Shown here piece after piece: positions 22,001 to 30,820 of a stretch of DNA of 64,000 nt. This stretch comes from Psychromonas sp. CD1 (GTDB taxonomy: Bacteria; Pseudomonadota; Gammaproteobacteria; Enterobacterales; Psychromonadaceae): assembly GCF_002239585.1 (NCBI RefSeq), contig NZ_NDFH01000003.1, forward strand, positions 558,001 through 622,000, written 5' to 3'. Below the pieces are notes generated by a model. It made no database searches. It saw nothing but the letters and a program-made list of their open reading frames with translations, and had not been told where the DNA came from. Both the position numbers and the translations under genes were made by a program. The first letter of the stretch is position 1, and each line of letters opens with the position of its first letter.

Positions 22001-22745
22001 GAGCCACTTTTTGAATTGCTCGACTCGCTTGAATGTCGGCTAACCAATGCTCAATATCTTCTTTATTAAGGCTTATCTGCTCTTTGTTGTCTTGTGTATC
22101 ACGTGCTAAATGATCGCTAGCAATGGCAACTAGCATATGTTTTACCGCATCAAAATCAAGATTCTTTTCAATAGTGCCATTAATAACTTTATCGATATGA
22201 GGCATCGGTTGATCACTAAACGAAAAACGTTTTTGTAACTCACGGATCTCTTTTAAATTACGTCCACTGCGTAAATTTTGAATTACTTGTCGATATTTAT
22301 CGACGCCTAAATAATTAGACGTTGCAACTCCTGCATGACGATAAATACGTTCAACCTCACTGACGCTTAAGGGATGATTATTTTTATCAATAAAAGAAGC
22401 ACTCTCATAATGACTATCAATAAACTTAAAATGTACACCTCGTCCATCACTGCTTGCAAGGACCATACAGCGTTGTCCATAAGGACGCTGATATTCATAA
22501 ATCAGCATACTCGAATCGTTTGGCAGGTAATAATCCGCAAAATTTCGTGCTTGATCAACTTTACTCACAATATCACTCGGACGCATGCCATAAAATAAAG
22601 GTAACAAACGCATTAATGAGGTTTTACCGGCGCCATTTGTGCCTTCGAGTTGAGTATGCCCCGTTAAGCAAAGTTCATTCACCTGCCCTTTCCAAAAACT
22701 ATCGATAATAATAATGCGCAATAATTGATAGGCTAATTGAGCCAT
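19059..22745 (-). CDS. SMC-like coiled-coil ATPase, MksB/JetC type
   Basis: 1228 residues. Walker A is GTNGAGKT at about 35-42. A very long glutamine-rich coiled coil runs from about 240 to 880 and continues more loosely to about 1030. The C-terminal head has a signature segment STGLSYLAML (about 1116-1125) and Walker B IILPVDELGEL (about 1145-1155). This head-coil-head layout belongs to the MukB/MksB/JetC group, not to canonical SMC or RecN. It is the first gene of a leftward operon ATPase - small subunit - kleisin - membrane protein, the reverse of the usual kleisin-first order. The role is chromosome organisation or plasmid exclusion (inference). Confidence 0.8.
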   Translation of the reverse strand: MAQLAYQLLRIIIIDSFWKGQVNELCLTGHTQLEGTNGAGKTSLMRLLPLFYGMRPSDIVSKVDQARNFADYYLPNDSSMLIYEYQRPYGQRCMVLASSDGRGVHFKFIDSHYESASFIDKNNHPLSVSEVERIYRHAGVATSNYLGVDKYRQVIQNLRSGRNLKEIRELQKRFSFSDQPMPHIDKVINGTIEKNLDFDAVKHMLVAIASDHLARDTQDNKEQISLNKEDIEHWLADIQASRAIQKVAHKILIWQSDFTELDNLLIKLQHLHVEILEHQMKLESAQQKCKTEKDKAYTNIGTLEIQLASSSKSFSQEIAELNALIEADQSRIDLLDSDKLQFDENDAASFQLRADQVDNIEQQLQEVNSIIDAFEGNVSKIQDKFEKLIQTLKLQQLKDASHNQVQSAQIKEQASIDIAQINETYQTQLLQLNQQLNATHLKLNLDAQARELKLENILTEQQNPLIDANLLSVLTINQKDLNICYENQNVYLQKHASLQRHLSTLEKQRERLLDKHKKENVALAKYREQCVHVEMQLLPQKGSLQYFLMHEPQASQWKDNIGRLLSSTQLKRTDLSPQWKQGCESFYGLQLDLQVLEESDLSLNEMQLREKLSVLEAKSTDQIAMLCKTDEQLAQMNKQIEAQKNHIVEGAQKEQQNQLKLEQLKVQHQNVEVKKIRAQQKIEVALQDSVTTLQSEIKTQKQTMYNFTETAQAERHALQNVMLEQRMVLESDRDSQVSLLAEQYQEIQCNVKKRLTEHRKQKSSALQDMDPDGEVDKCNKHRQKLESALNECALWARKAREYAQFMQQRYIHLPQLVEINQNRTIEKRGLNNSLEAMTLEKRAQIKTEHKHFTKYKVQLQTQDDLLVQLKESQSHCEQQGIDLLSNDNEPNNDADLSVSFCFDWLEQFKSVEKRLAGQLKNFNDKFKKDHSNSELFTNWQALLNDNDQYQGARALFKYREAIVDLLSSAQQKQKNTYQLVTINANIINEFYQHIKNFGQRIKSIGKSLSKNVTALARFEALADINVYTVMKQEELEYWGPLQQFSSLFEKYRDELREGRGEIPDELIHAMQKLASYLPREGFVLELNQLFDIEFSILEKGQLRYARNARQLKKISSTGLSYLAMLSLFAGILGMLRGNGENASQIILPVDELGELAAENVDLLLKMFNENHISILSASPSTDRHILSLYHRHYKLKDNKIYHAEIPTSRLDELLALRKKAHSEELNHV

Positions 22746-22924
22746 AGAAGATCCTTTGCATGCAATTTGCAGAATAATAATAAGAACGGGCTAATTTATA
22801 AGGATCGATACGTTTTGTCGATACTTTTAGACAAACAATATACGTAAATTAGCACTTTTGTAATATTTGATGATAATTATGCTGATGCTTTGATAAATAA
22901 GAACTAATAATAACCAATACACCA

Positions 22925-23836
22925 CTATTGAGGTTGTTTATAATTTAATAAAGCCGCCCCACGTACACCTCCTATGCTACCAAATTTAGGCGCACAAATC
23001 GCAGGCAATACCACCCCCTTTAAAAGATGCAGAGAGAGACGTTGTTCTAGTTGTGCGTATAACTCAGAAAAATTTGATATTCCACCTCCGATGATAAGTA
23101 TCTCCGGATCTAACACTAAAATCGCCGTTGCAAGGCCCGCGGCTAATATATCAAAATAGATATTAATTATCCTTCGTGTCAATATATCGTCCGCACGATA
23201 TTTTTTAATAATATCAATGCTAGACAGGGACACTTTCGCATAATGCTTGTATAGATTTTCTAAGCCAGTGCCTGACATATACGTTTCTAAACACATAACT
23301 CGCCCGCAGGCACAATCAAAGATAGGCAAATCAGGATATTGTAAAAGGATAGTTGCCGGCAAAGGATAATGTCCTATCTCTCCTGCAAAAGCATTAAAGC
23401 CCCGATGTAACCCACCATTAACAAAAATAGCGCCCCCAACCCCCGTTCCCAACGTGATGCCTAAGACTGTTTTGGCTCCTGCAGCGCTCCCTGCGTAACA
23501 CTCCGAAAGTAAAAAACAATTTGCATCATTTTCTAACTTAACCTCGCGTTGTAATAATAACGAGAGTTCAGCCACTAAACAATGCCCTTTAATTGCAGGT
23601 ACATTCACGCAATTTAAACGATGATCATGTTGATCAATTGCGCCGGGGAAACCTAGACCCACACGCCCACGAATATTAAATTTTAAATCGGCTTGTATCA
23701 CCCAAGAGCTTATCATTTGCATAAACTGCGCATGCGTCTTAGGCGTTGGTTTTTTATCAAAAAAAACACATTTTAATTGCATGTTATAAACGCTAAAAAC
23801 CGTTTTTGTGCCACCAATATCAAATCCATACAACAT
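22925..23836 (-). CDS. nagK: ROK-family sugar kinase, probably N-acetylglucosamine kinase
   Basis: 303 residues. N-terminal phosphate loop DIGGTKT (about 5-11), GITLGTGVGGAIFVNGG, and the ROK zinc motif CACGRVMCLETYMSG with the preceding histidine in GEIGHYPLP. The GHYPLP to CxCG stretch resembles E. coli NagK (GlcNAc kinase) more than glucokinase or Mlc. There is no N-terminal helix-turn-helix, so it is an enzyme and not a repressor. It lies 27 bases after the PHP gene on the same strand. Substrate is inferred. Confidence 0.72.
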   Translation of the reverse strand: MLYGFDIGGTKTVFSVYNMQLKCVFFDKKPTPKTHAQFMQMISSWVIQADLKFNIRGRVGLGFPGAIDQHDHRLNCVNVPAIKGHCLVAELSLLLQREVKLENDANCFLLSECYAGSAAGAKTVLGITLGTGVGGAIFVNGGLHRGFNAFAGEIGHYPLPATILLQYPDLPIFDCACGRVMCLETYMSGTGLENLYKHYAKVSLSSIDIIKKYRADDILTRRIINIYFDILAAGLATAILVLDPEILIIGGGISNFSELYAQLEQRLSLHLLKGVVLPAICAPKFGSIGGVRGAALLNYKQPQ

Positions 23837-23863
23837 ATCTTTTTACCTTGTTTTGTGACTCGT

Positions 23864-24610
23864 TTACCTTTGTAAATGTGAGAACTCAGCAATCGGCTCT
23901 CTTCCTCTTAGCTGTAAAAACTCCAAAAATTGACCTGTCGATATACTAATAATTCTAGAGAGTGGAAAATCAATTTGGGTTAAAAGTGCCTCTACTTTAG
24001 AAAACTCACCCACCGCGTGTGCAAAATGCGCATCGGATCCCGTGCTAACATAAGCGCCCATCTGTTTACACAGCTTTGCTATCTCTAAACAGCGAGGCGC
24101 ACTTCCTGCTCGAGAAAGCTCCAGTGAAGAGTTGTTTATTTCTATTGCCACATTATATTTTATTGCCTCATAGATCACCGCTTTAAAATCAAAATCAAAA
24201 TTAGGGTTACCTAAATGAGCAAGCACATCCACTTTATTAGAGCGAATAACATTGATGAGTGTTTGTGTGTGCGCACTTTTATCTAACGGTTTAAAAATAG
24301 GCTCATGTAAGCTGGCTAATATCCAATCTTGCTGCGCCAGGCAAAAGTCTGAAAAATCAATATCACCTTCCACATTTAAAATGTTTGTTTCAGCCCCTCT
24401 TAAGACACCAACTCCAGAAAGAAAGCGCGGGATAACTCTTTGATTCATGAAATGCCAATAGTGTGGCGCTCCCGGCATTTCTGAAGTGTGATCTGTCATA
24501 CAGAAAAGTGCTAATCCATTTTTTTGGGCTGCTTGTGCATTTTCAATCACCGTACTGTACGCATGCCCACTCGCAAGCGTATGGGTATGAGTATCTACAA
24601 CAAATTTCAT
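23864..24610 (-). CDS. PHP-domain phosphatase, YcdX-like
   Basis: 248 residues with the trinuclear-metal PHP fold: [15 protein letters not shown] (HxH, about 6-20), [48 protein letters not shown] and STGSDAHFA. This ligand set matches the E. coli YcdX/YcdX-like phosphatase group. The physiological substrate is not known. First gene of a two-gene unit with the ROK kinase, which suggests a role in sugar-phosphate metabolism. Confidence 0.8.
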   Translation of the reverse strand: MKFVVDTHTHTLASGHAYSTVIENAQAAQKNGLALFCMTDHTSEMPGAPHYWHFMNQRVIPRFLSGVGVLRGAETNILNVEGDIDFSDFCLAQQDWILASLHEPIFKPLDKSAHTQTLINVIRSNKVDVLAHLGNPNFDFDFKAVIYEAIKYNVAIEINNSSLELSRAGSAPRCLEIAKLCKQMGAYVSTGSDAHFAHAVGEFSKVEALLTQIDFPLSRIISISTGQFLEFLQLRGREPIAEFSHLQR

Positions 24611-24925
24611 TTTGCTACCTCTCTTTACATATTTAAATCCATGAATTTTATATTCTAAGCAATTTAACGTGTCCTTTGTATAAACTTATCACGGGCTAAA
24701 TACTCTGCTCTTATACATGGCTAACATTTTACATACCTCTAACATAGACTAAATAAAATCAGTGATAGTTTGTTATTATATAACAATGCATATAATGGTA
24801 CCCCTTTTGAAACATTAAAAAAGAAAGTAAACTATTTTCCACATTAAACTTGACCTTTGATTCAACTCAAAGGTTATACTTGCCTTAGAATATTTCAACT
24901 ATCACAATGATAAAAGGACAATACA
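24611..24925. other. divergent region between the PHP gene and the MerR-family gene
   Basis: 315 AT-rich bases. The right end holds the MerR-type promoter described separately; no other gene or clear operator was seen. Confidence 0.5.
24850..24880 (+). promoter_or_regulatory. MerR-type promoter with 19-bp spacer and operator dyad
   Basis: The -35 box TTGACC (24850-24855) and the -10 box TATACT (24875-24880) are separated by 19 bases, the over-long spacing typical of promoters activated by DNA distortion by MerR-family regulators. The spacer contains a perfect dyad ACCTTTGA-N6-TCAAAGGT (24853-24874). It drives the ZntR-like gene and probably the permease behind it. Confidence 0.88.
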
Positions 24926-25381
24926 ATGTATCGTATTGGAGAGCTTGCAAAACGGTATCAAGTAAAAACAGATACCTTGAGGTTTTATAATAAAAATGGG
25001 CTTTTAATCCCTTCTTTACGCAGCTCCTCTGGCTATCGTCTTTATACAGAGCATGACTCACAACGATTAAGCTTTATATTACGCGCCAAAGAAATTGGTT
25101 TTTCTCTTACCGATATCGCCGAATTACTTTCTCTCAAGTTAGATAGAGAAAATTGGGCATGTATGGATGTTAAAGGCCTTGTCAATAGTAAATTAGACGA
25201 GATAAACAGCAAAATTAAAGAACTCGAGTGCTTTAAATACTCCCTACAAGAATTATCTAATTCTTGTTGTGGCGGACCTGAAAGTGCGATTCACTGCTCT
25301 ATTTTAGAAGCCTTAGAATCTAAGCCAAAAATCTATTCTAAAACAGCGTCACATTCCGATGTAACAAACAATCACAAATAA
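24926..25381 (+). CDS. MerR-family metal-responsive regulator, ZntR-like
   Basis: 151 residues. N-terminal winged helix (YRIGELAKRYQVKTDTLRFY), dimerisation helix, and a C-terminal metal loop CCGGPESAIHC. Cysteines fall at 79, 114, 115 and 124, the same numbers as the zinc ligands of E. coli ZntR. The ZntR histidine at 119 is replaced by glutamate, while a histidine stands at 123. It should sense Zn(II) or a similar divalent ion and activate its own promoter and the permease 9 bases downstream. Metal specificity could differ because of the altered loop. Confidence 0.85.
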   Translation: MYRIGELAKRYQVKTDTLRFYNKNGLLIPSLRSSSGYRLYTEHDSQRLSFILRAKEIGFSLTDIAELLSLKLDRENWACMDVKGLVNSKLDEINSKIKELECFKYSLQELSNSCCGGPESAIHCSILEALESKPKIYSKTASHSDVTNNHK

Positions 25382-25390
25382 GAGAATATT

Positions 25391-26530
25391 ATGTTATTTA
25401 GTAACTTTTTAAATGTATTTTTAGACTCCGCGCCTTGGTTATTACTTGGTCTATTTTTAGCTGGCATGTTAAAAATGTTTATCCCTATGCAATGGATGCA
25501 AAAGCAACTTGGCGGACATGGTATCAAAAGCACGATAAAAGCTGCCATGTTAGGTGCTCCACTACCACTTTGTTCGTGTGGTGTGATCCCTGCTGCAATC
25601 GGCCTTAGACGCGCGGGAGCATCTAAAGCCTCAACCATATCATTTCTCATCTCAACGCCAGAAACTGGTGTTGATTCCATCGGTGTCTCTTATGTTTTAC
25701 TCGGGCCATTTATGGCCATAGCCCGTCCCCTTGCAGCTATCACAAGTGCTATTTTTGCGGGAATATTAGTCGGTAAAGATGAAGAAATAGACAAACAAGC
25801 CACATCTAGTATGGTAACTAAAAAAGAAAGGAATCCTTCTCAATGTTGCTCTGCATCACACAAGCCCTCCGAAAAAGATACACAATCCACCGCTCACGGA
25901 TCTTGTCAGAGTAGCGAAACTGATATCGCTTACGAATTAAAAGATACGTCTGTTTTGTATCGGATTAAAAAAGGGTTACATTTTGCATGTACTGATCTCA
26001 TTAAAGATACAACTATTTGGTTATTAATTGGCTTGTTTTTTGCAGCCATAGTGCAAACTTATGTCCCAACAGATTTAATGACTGAATGGGGTGATGGTAT
26101 ATTGGCAATGCTATTTATGGTACTGATTTCAATCCCGATGTATATTTGTGCAACAGCCTCAACCCCTATTGCGGCAGGTTTATTACTTGCTGGTATTTCA
26201 CCGGGAGCCGTTCTCGTTTTTATGCTGGCGGGCCCCGCAACAAATATCGCAACCATTGGCATGGTTAATAAAGAAATGGGTAAACGTGCGCTTGGCGCTT
26301 ATTTATTTGGAGTGATGAGTGTTGCGTTACTTTCAGGTATTTTAGTCAATTATTTAGTGGATAATTTTGCTTTTGCAATCGTTCCACAAGTAGGTATAGA
26401 AAAAGATTTATTAGCCTTACCGATAGTTTATACCTCTGGTATTGTATTAGCGATTCTAATGGCCAAAGTTCTTTTCGATATGCTCCCAAGCAAAAATAAA
26501 ACAAAAAATAACGGGTGCTGTTCTTCATAA
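25391..26530 (+). CDS. SO_0444-type Cu/Zn efflux permease (ArsP_1/DUF318 family)
   Basis: 379 residues with about eight to ten membrane helices in two repeats. Motifs are PLPLCSCGVIPAAIGLRRAG (about 59-78) in the first half and ICATASTPIAAGLLLAG in the second. A cytoplasmic Cys/His-rich loop (QCCSASHK ... HGSCQSS, about 153-178) and a C-terminal GCCSS probably bind metal. It belongs with permeases annotated as Cu/Zn efflux and is paired with a ZntR-like regulator, so export of zinc or another soft divalent metal is likely. Transport direction and substrate are inferred. Confidence 0.82.
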   Translation: MLFSNFLNVFLDSAPWLLLGLFLAGMLKMFIPMQWMQKQLGGHGIKSTIKAAMLGAPLPLCSCGVIPAAIGLRRAGASKASTISFLISTPETGVDSIGVSYVLLGPFMAIARPLAAITSAIFAGILVGKDEEIDKQATSSMVTKKERNPSQCCSASHKPSEKDTQSTAHGSCQSSETDIAYELKDTSVLYRIKKGLHFACTDLIKDTTIWLLIGLFFAAIVQTYVPTDLMTEWGDGILAMLFMVLISIPMYICATASTPIAAGLLLAGISPGAVLVFMLAGPATNIATIGMVNKEMGKRALGAYLFGVMSVALLSGILVNYLVDNFAFAIVPQVGIEKDLLALPIVYTSGIVLAILMAKVLFDMLPSKNKTKNNGCCSS

Positions 26531-26609
26531 AAACAGAAAAACCGCCAGTGTGATGATAAATAATATATGTAACATATTTTGCCCTTTTAATTAGAGTGTT
26601 AATAAAATA

Positions 26610-28067
26610 TTAATTCGCAGTTAAAAACTGTAAATAATGATGTAATTTATGTAATATTTCTATTTTCTGTTTATCATTTTGATGCTCGATAGCAAGCGCA
26701 TCAATTTTGTTAATATATTGTTCTGTTTTATCAAACACAGACGCTTGGCATTCAAGTGCCCATTTTTGTTGTTCATCTTCATTTAGTGCATCGGGAGCAT
26801 TCCGTGCTCTGTAGTGCCATAAAAGCGTTTTTAAGCGCGGATCATGAAAGTTAAATGTTTTACTTGTGAGTGTTTGCCAGCTACTTTTTTTAACTTCTTC
26901 TATCCGTTTTTTATCTTCTCGTCCAAAAAAACTTTGGTAAAGCATCTCTTCTACACACTGCTCTTTTGATGGTGTACGAGCTTCATTATATACCGCATAG
27001 AGTTTATCGACCAGTGTGCTATTTTCTTTAATAAAATTTAATGATTTTCTACATTGTATTCGATTGATACCTAATTCATCTGCTCGGGATTCGGATAGAG
27101 TTTTAGCGGGCGAAACAAAAGGGCATTTATTTAAATGTATGAGTTTAAGTGCGGGACGGGTTATACCTGCAGGTAAATCTATTGTTTTGCTATACATATA
27201 TTCTCGTATTTGTTCAATACTAAGAGTTTGTAAATTAGTTAGATCTTTTGCTAAATCAACGACAATAACTGCATTTTTATTAGTTGGGTGCATGCAAATA
27301 GGTAGAATATAAGAAATACAACCTTGTAAAGCGGGAAACATACCAGAAACATGTATTAGAGGAGAAAACGATCCAACTTTTAAAGTATCTAATACTTGTT
27401 TTTTGTTACGTAAATTAAAATAATAAGCATATAACTTGGGTTGTTTTTCTTTAATTAATTTAGCAATAGCAATGGTGGCATAGACATCGGACATTGCATC
27501 GTGTGCTTGATCATGTGCCAGTGAATTTGCTTTACTAAGTAACTCTAAACGGAAAGAGGGAACGTCATTATTATCAAGTGGCCAGTTAATACCATCAGGA
27601 CGTAAAGCGTAACAAGCACGCACAAGATCGATAATATCCCAACGTGAATTACCGTTTTTCCACTCGCGTTGGTAAGGATCGGCAAAGTTACGATATAAAG
27701 TAAAACGTGTTACCTCATCATCAAAACGAATATTGTTGTAGCCGACAACACAACTATTTTGCTTGCTAAACTCTTGATTTATATTGTCAATAAATTCATT
27801 TTCGGCAATACCATATTGTAGAGTTTGTTGGGGGGTTATACCAGTAATTAAACAGGCTTCTGGCTCTGGAAGATAATCGCGAGGAATTCGACAAAACCAT
27901 TGATTGGCTTCACTGATAATATTCAGATCTAGATCTGTGCGGATCCCCGCAAATTGAGAAGGTCTATCCGCCCCAGGGCTAAGACCAAAGGTTTCATAAT
28001 CGTGCCAGTATAAAGTGGGCTCATTGTTGGTATTTACCCATGTTGTTTTTTGTTGTGTTTTTTCCAT
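26610..28067 (-). CDS. sbcB: exodeoxyribonuclease I
   Basis: 3'-5' single-strand DNA exonuclease used in repair and recombination. The DEDD exonuclease motifs are visible: WHDYETFGLSPGADRPSQFAG (Exo I, metal-binding DYE), VGYNNIRFDDEVTRFTLYRN (Exo II), and AHDQAHDAMSDVYATIAIAK (Exo III). The start is taken at 28067, where GAGG precedes the ATG at 7 bases and the protein begins MEKTQQK; a longer frame starts at 28100. About 485 residues, close to the family norm of 475. Confidence 0.93.
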   Translation of the reverse strand: MEKTQQKTTWVNTNNEPTLYWHDYETFGLSPGADRPSQFAGIRTDLDLNIISEANQWFCRIPRDYLPEPEACLITGITPQQTLQYGIAENEFIDNINQEFSKQNSCVVGYNNIRFDDEVTRFTLYRNFADPYQREWKNGNSRWDIIDLVRACYALRPDGINWPLDNNDVPSFRLELLSKANSLAHDQAHDAMSDVYATIAIAKLIKEKQPKLYAYYFNLRNKKQVLDTLKVGSFSPLIHVSGMFPALQGCISYILPICMHPTNKNAVIVVDLAKDLTNLQTLSIEQIREYMYSKTIDLPAGITRPALKLIHLNKCPFVSPAKTLSESRADELGINRIQCRKSLNFIKENSTLVDKLYAVYNEARTPSKEQCVEEMLYQSFFGREDKKRIEEVKKSSWQTLTSKTFNFHDPRLKTLLWHYRARNAPDALNEDEQQKWALECQASVFDKTEQYINKIDALAIEHQNDKQKIEILHKLHHYLQFLTAN

Positions 28068-28150
28068 TGCAGGCCTCAAATCCTCTATACTTCTTATCAT
28101 TTTATGGTGGTTAGTGTTGTTTCTTGTTATTGTCTGCTAACTATTCTTTT

Positions 28151-28195
28151 TGTACCTCGGTTTGTACCTAATTTTAACTTGCATTGTACCTCGGT
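28151..28195. repeat. TGTACC direct repeats before an integrase remnant
   Basis: TGTACCTCGGT occurs at 28151-28161 and 28185-28195, and a third TGTACC at 28163-28168, just upstream of the integrase fragment. Direct repeats in this position resemble arm-type binding sites of P4-like integrases; this is an inference from position. Confidence 0.45.
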
Positions 28196-28200
28196 GACTT

Positions 28201-28440
28201 ATGGCTTTGTCAGACACAAAAATACGAAATATTCGAGCGCCTTATACAGGAAAAGCAGAAATCTTTGATCGTGACGGATTAACTGTTCGCATATCTAAAA
28301 CTGCTGTTGTTATTTTTAATTTCCGTTTCCAGTGGTTTGGAAAGTCCCAACGCATGAAATTAGGCCGATACCCTGAGATTAAACTAGCAGAAGCGCGAGA
28401 GCAAGTCATTAAACTCAGGCGTGCATTAAGGATTATTTAG
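28201..28440 (+). pseudogene. N-terminal fragment of a P4-type tyrosine recombinase (integrase)
   Basis: 79 codons starting MALSDTKIRNIRAP and containing GLTVRISKTAVVIFNFRFQW and MKLGRYPEIKLAEAREQ, the arm-type DNA-binding domain (DUF4102) of P4-like integrases. The full protein is about 400 residues; here it stops at codon 79 and neither the core-binding nor the catalytic domain follows. It is a remnant of an integrated element, now between sbcB and ptsH. It could still bind DNA but cannot recombine. Confidence 0.85.
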
Positions 28441-28637
28441 CAACTTTTGAATATTGGTCTACGAGATAGCCGTTAAAATTACAGATATCTCAAACTTGTG
28501 ACTAAAAATTTGACCTAGATTAAACTCTTTGTCTCTCTTTTTAGTTATTTTAATAAGACCAATATTATTCTTCGTCATGATGACATCCGAAATGAGTGTC
28601 ATTATAACATTAATTTTTTTTTATTTAAGGTGTTACC

Positions 28638-28895
28638 ATGTACCAAAAAACTGTAACTATCACTGCGCCTAATGGCCTACATACTCGTCCAGCAGCTCAG
28701 TTTGTTAAAGAAGCAAAAACATTCGCTTCAGATATCACGGTTGAGCTTGACAGTAAATCAGCCAGTGCAAAAAGCCTATTTAAACTTCAAACGCTAGGCC
28801 TAACTCAAGGTACAACGGTTAACATTAAAGCCGAAGGTGTTGATGAACAAAAAGCAGTAAATGCACTCGTAGAATTAATGGCAACTCTCGTCTAG
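28638..28895 (+). CDS. ptsH: phosphocarrier protein HPr
   Basis: 85 residues. Accepts phosphate from Enzyme I on the histidine of [10 protein letters not shown] (His about 15) and passes it to sugar-specific EIIA proteins; the regulatory serine region is [13 protein letters not shown] preceded by TTTAAGGTGTTACC. First gene of the general PTS operon ptsH-ptsI-crr. A strong hairpin with a T-run follows its stop codon. Confidence 0.97.
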   Translation: MYQKTVTITAPNGLHTRPAAQFVKEAKTFASDITVELDSKSASAKSLFKLQTLGLTQGTTVNIKAEGVDEQKAVNALVELMATLV

Positions 28896-28910
28896 TTGCA
28901 GTAAAATAAA

Positions 28911-28938
28911 ACACAGGCTTACATGCCTGTGTTTTTTT
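28911..28938 (+). terminator. terminator-like hairpin between ptsH and ptsI
   Basis: ACACAGGC-TTACAT-GCCTGTGT followed by a run of seven T. It has every feature of an intrinsic terminator but lies inside the pts operon, 46 bases before ptsI. Confidence 0.8.
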
Positions 28939-28983
28939 ATGAAAAACATTTAGATTTTCCGTTTGTATTTTAAAGGATAGATT

Positions 28984-30705
28984 ATGATATCTGGCATTCT
29001 TGCATCTCCTGGTATAACTTTTGCTAAAGCGTTATTGTTAAAAGAAGATGAAATTTCTCTTAATACGGGAAAAGTTGATGATCTAGACCAGGAAATTAGC
29101 CGTTTTCTGAAGGGCCGTGAAAAAGCTTCTGCACAACTTACAGTAATTAAACAAAAAGCCTTAGAAACCTTTGGCGAAGAAAAAGAAGCGATTTTTGAAG
29201 GTCATATCATGCTTCTTGAAGATGAAGAACTAGAAGATGAGATAGTATCCTACATTAAGAAACATAACTGCTCTGCAGATTATGCTATTCATCAGATTGT
29301 AGAAGAAAATGTAAAGATGCTACAAGAATTAGAAGATCCGTATCTACGCGAACGCGCTGCTGATTTTCAAGATATTGGCCGACGTTTACTTAAAAATGTA
29401 CTCGGTATCAACATTATTAATCTTAGTAACATCACTGAAAAAGTTATTTTAATTGCCAATGATTTAACCCCTTCAGAAACAGCACAGATTAACTTAAATA
29501 ATGTATTAGGGTTTATCACCGATATTGGTGGTCGGACATCACATACTTCTATCATGGCTCGCTCATTAGAAATTCCCGCAATTGTCGGCACTTGCGATAT
29601 TACGCAACGTGTTAAAAATGGGGATATCATTATTTTAGACGCCATTAATAATAATATTATTATTAATCCGTCTAAAGCTGAATTAACCGCAGCTGAAGAA
29701 TTAAAAAACAAATTTATCGCAGAAAAAGAAGAGCTTGCAAAATTAAAAGATCTTCCAGCGATAACTCTTGACGGTCATCAAGTAGAAGTTTGTTCAAACA
29801 TCGGAAGTGTTAAAGATACTGAAGGTGCTAAACGCAACGGCGCCGAAGGTGTTGGTCTTTATCGCACTGAATTCTTATTTATGGACCGAGATCGTTTGCC
29901 TACAGAAGATGAGCAATTTATCGCTTATAAAGATGTTGTTGAAGCGATGAAAGGTCAAGCTTGTATTATCCGCACCATGGATATTGGTGGAGACAAAGAT
30001 CTACCTTATTTGAATCTACCCAAAGAAATGAACCCTTTTCTTGGCTGGCGCGCTATCCGCATCTGTTTTGATCGCCCCGAAATAATGAACCCGCAATTAC
30101 GGGCTTTATTACGCGCGTCTGCATTCGGTATTCTTCGCATCATGTTCCCAATGATTATCTCTGTCGAAGAAATTCGTAAACTAAAAATCATTTTAGATAC
30201 CTTAAAAGCAGAACTGACAGAAGAAGGTAAAGCATACGATAAAGAAATCCAAGTTGGAGTCATGATTGAAACGCCTGCGGCAGCTGCGATTGCTCATCAC
30301 TTAATTAAAGAAGTCGATTTCTTTAGTATTGGTACTAATGATTTAACTCAGTACACTTTGGCGGTTGACCGTGGTAATGAGATGATTTCTGATCTTTACA
30401 ACCCTATGTGCCCTTCTGTATTAAGTATCATAAAAACAGTTATTGATGCATCACATGCAGCAGGGAAATGGACAGGTATGTGTGGCGAGCTTGGTGGTGA
30501 TGAACGTGCAACACTATTATTACTCGGTATGGGTTTAGATGAGTTCTCAATGAGCGCAATGTCGATACCCGCCGTTAAAAAGATTATTCGTAATACACAT
30601 TTTTCAGAAGTCAAAGCACTCGCAGATAAAGCTTTATCCGTCGCAACAGCAGCTGAAATCGAAACATTAGTTAATGACTTTAACAAAGAAAAAGGCATTA
30701 GCTAA
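28984..30705 (+). CDS. ptsI: phosphoenolpyruvate-protein phosphotransferase (Enzyme I)
   Basis: 573 residues, usual 575. Takes phosphate from PEP and gives it to HPr. Phosphohistidine region [21 protein letters not shown] (His about 188), PEP-binding region [13 protein letters not shown] and [15 protein letters not shown], and the C-terminal [20 protein letters not shown] and [12 protein letters not shown]. Start preceded by AAAGGATAGATT. Second gene of ptsH-ptsI-crr, 88 bases after ptsH and separated from it by a terminator-like hairpin. Confidence 0.97.
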   Translation: MISGILASPGITFAKALLLKEDEISLNTGKVDDLDQEISRFLKGREKASAQLTVIKQKALETFGEEKEAIFEGHIMLLEDEELEDEIVSYIKKHNCSADYAIHQIVEENVKMLQELEDPYLRERAADFQDIGRRLLKNVLGINIINLSNITEKVILIANDLTPSETAQINLNNVLGFITDIGGRTSHTSIMARSLEIPAIVGTCDITQRVKNGDIIILDAINNNIIINPSKAELTAAEELKNKFIAEKEELAKLKDLPAITLDGHQVEVCSNIGSVKDTEGAKRNGAEGVGLYRTEFLFMDRDRLPTEDEQFIAYKDVVEAMKGQACIIRTMDIGGDKDLPYLNLPKEMNPFLGWRAIRICFDRPEIMNPQLRALLRASAFGILRIMFPMIISVEEIRKLKIILDTLKAELTEEGKAYDKEIQVGVMIETPAAAAIAHHLIKEVDFFSIGTNDLTQYTLAVDRGNEMISDLYNPMCPSVLSIIKTVIDASHAAGKWTGMCGELGGDERATLLLLGMGLDEFSMSAMSIPAVKKIIRNTHFSEVKALADKALSVATAAEIETLVNDFNKEKGIS

Positions 30706-30820
30706 TTATTTAAACGGGTAGCGTCTTTATTTCACTACTCGTTATACTTTGTTATTTACACATCATATATTTAACATGGTATTATATAAGTATCTGTTAA
30801 TAAAAAATTGGAGTTACACC

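Noticed and set aside
22925-24610. ROK and PHP genes considered as part of the SMC-like defence operon
   Set aside because: They are separated from it by about 180 bases, have ordinary metabolic motifs and no coupling with the ATPase gene.
28201-28440. An intact prophage or genomic island at the integrase fragment
   Set aside because: Only the N-terminal domain remains, and sbcB and the pts operon flank it directly with no phage or cargo genes.
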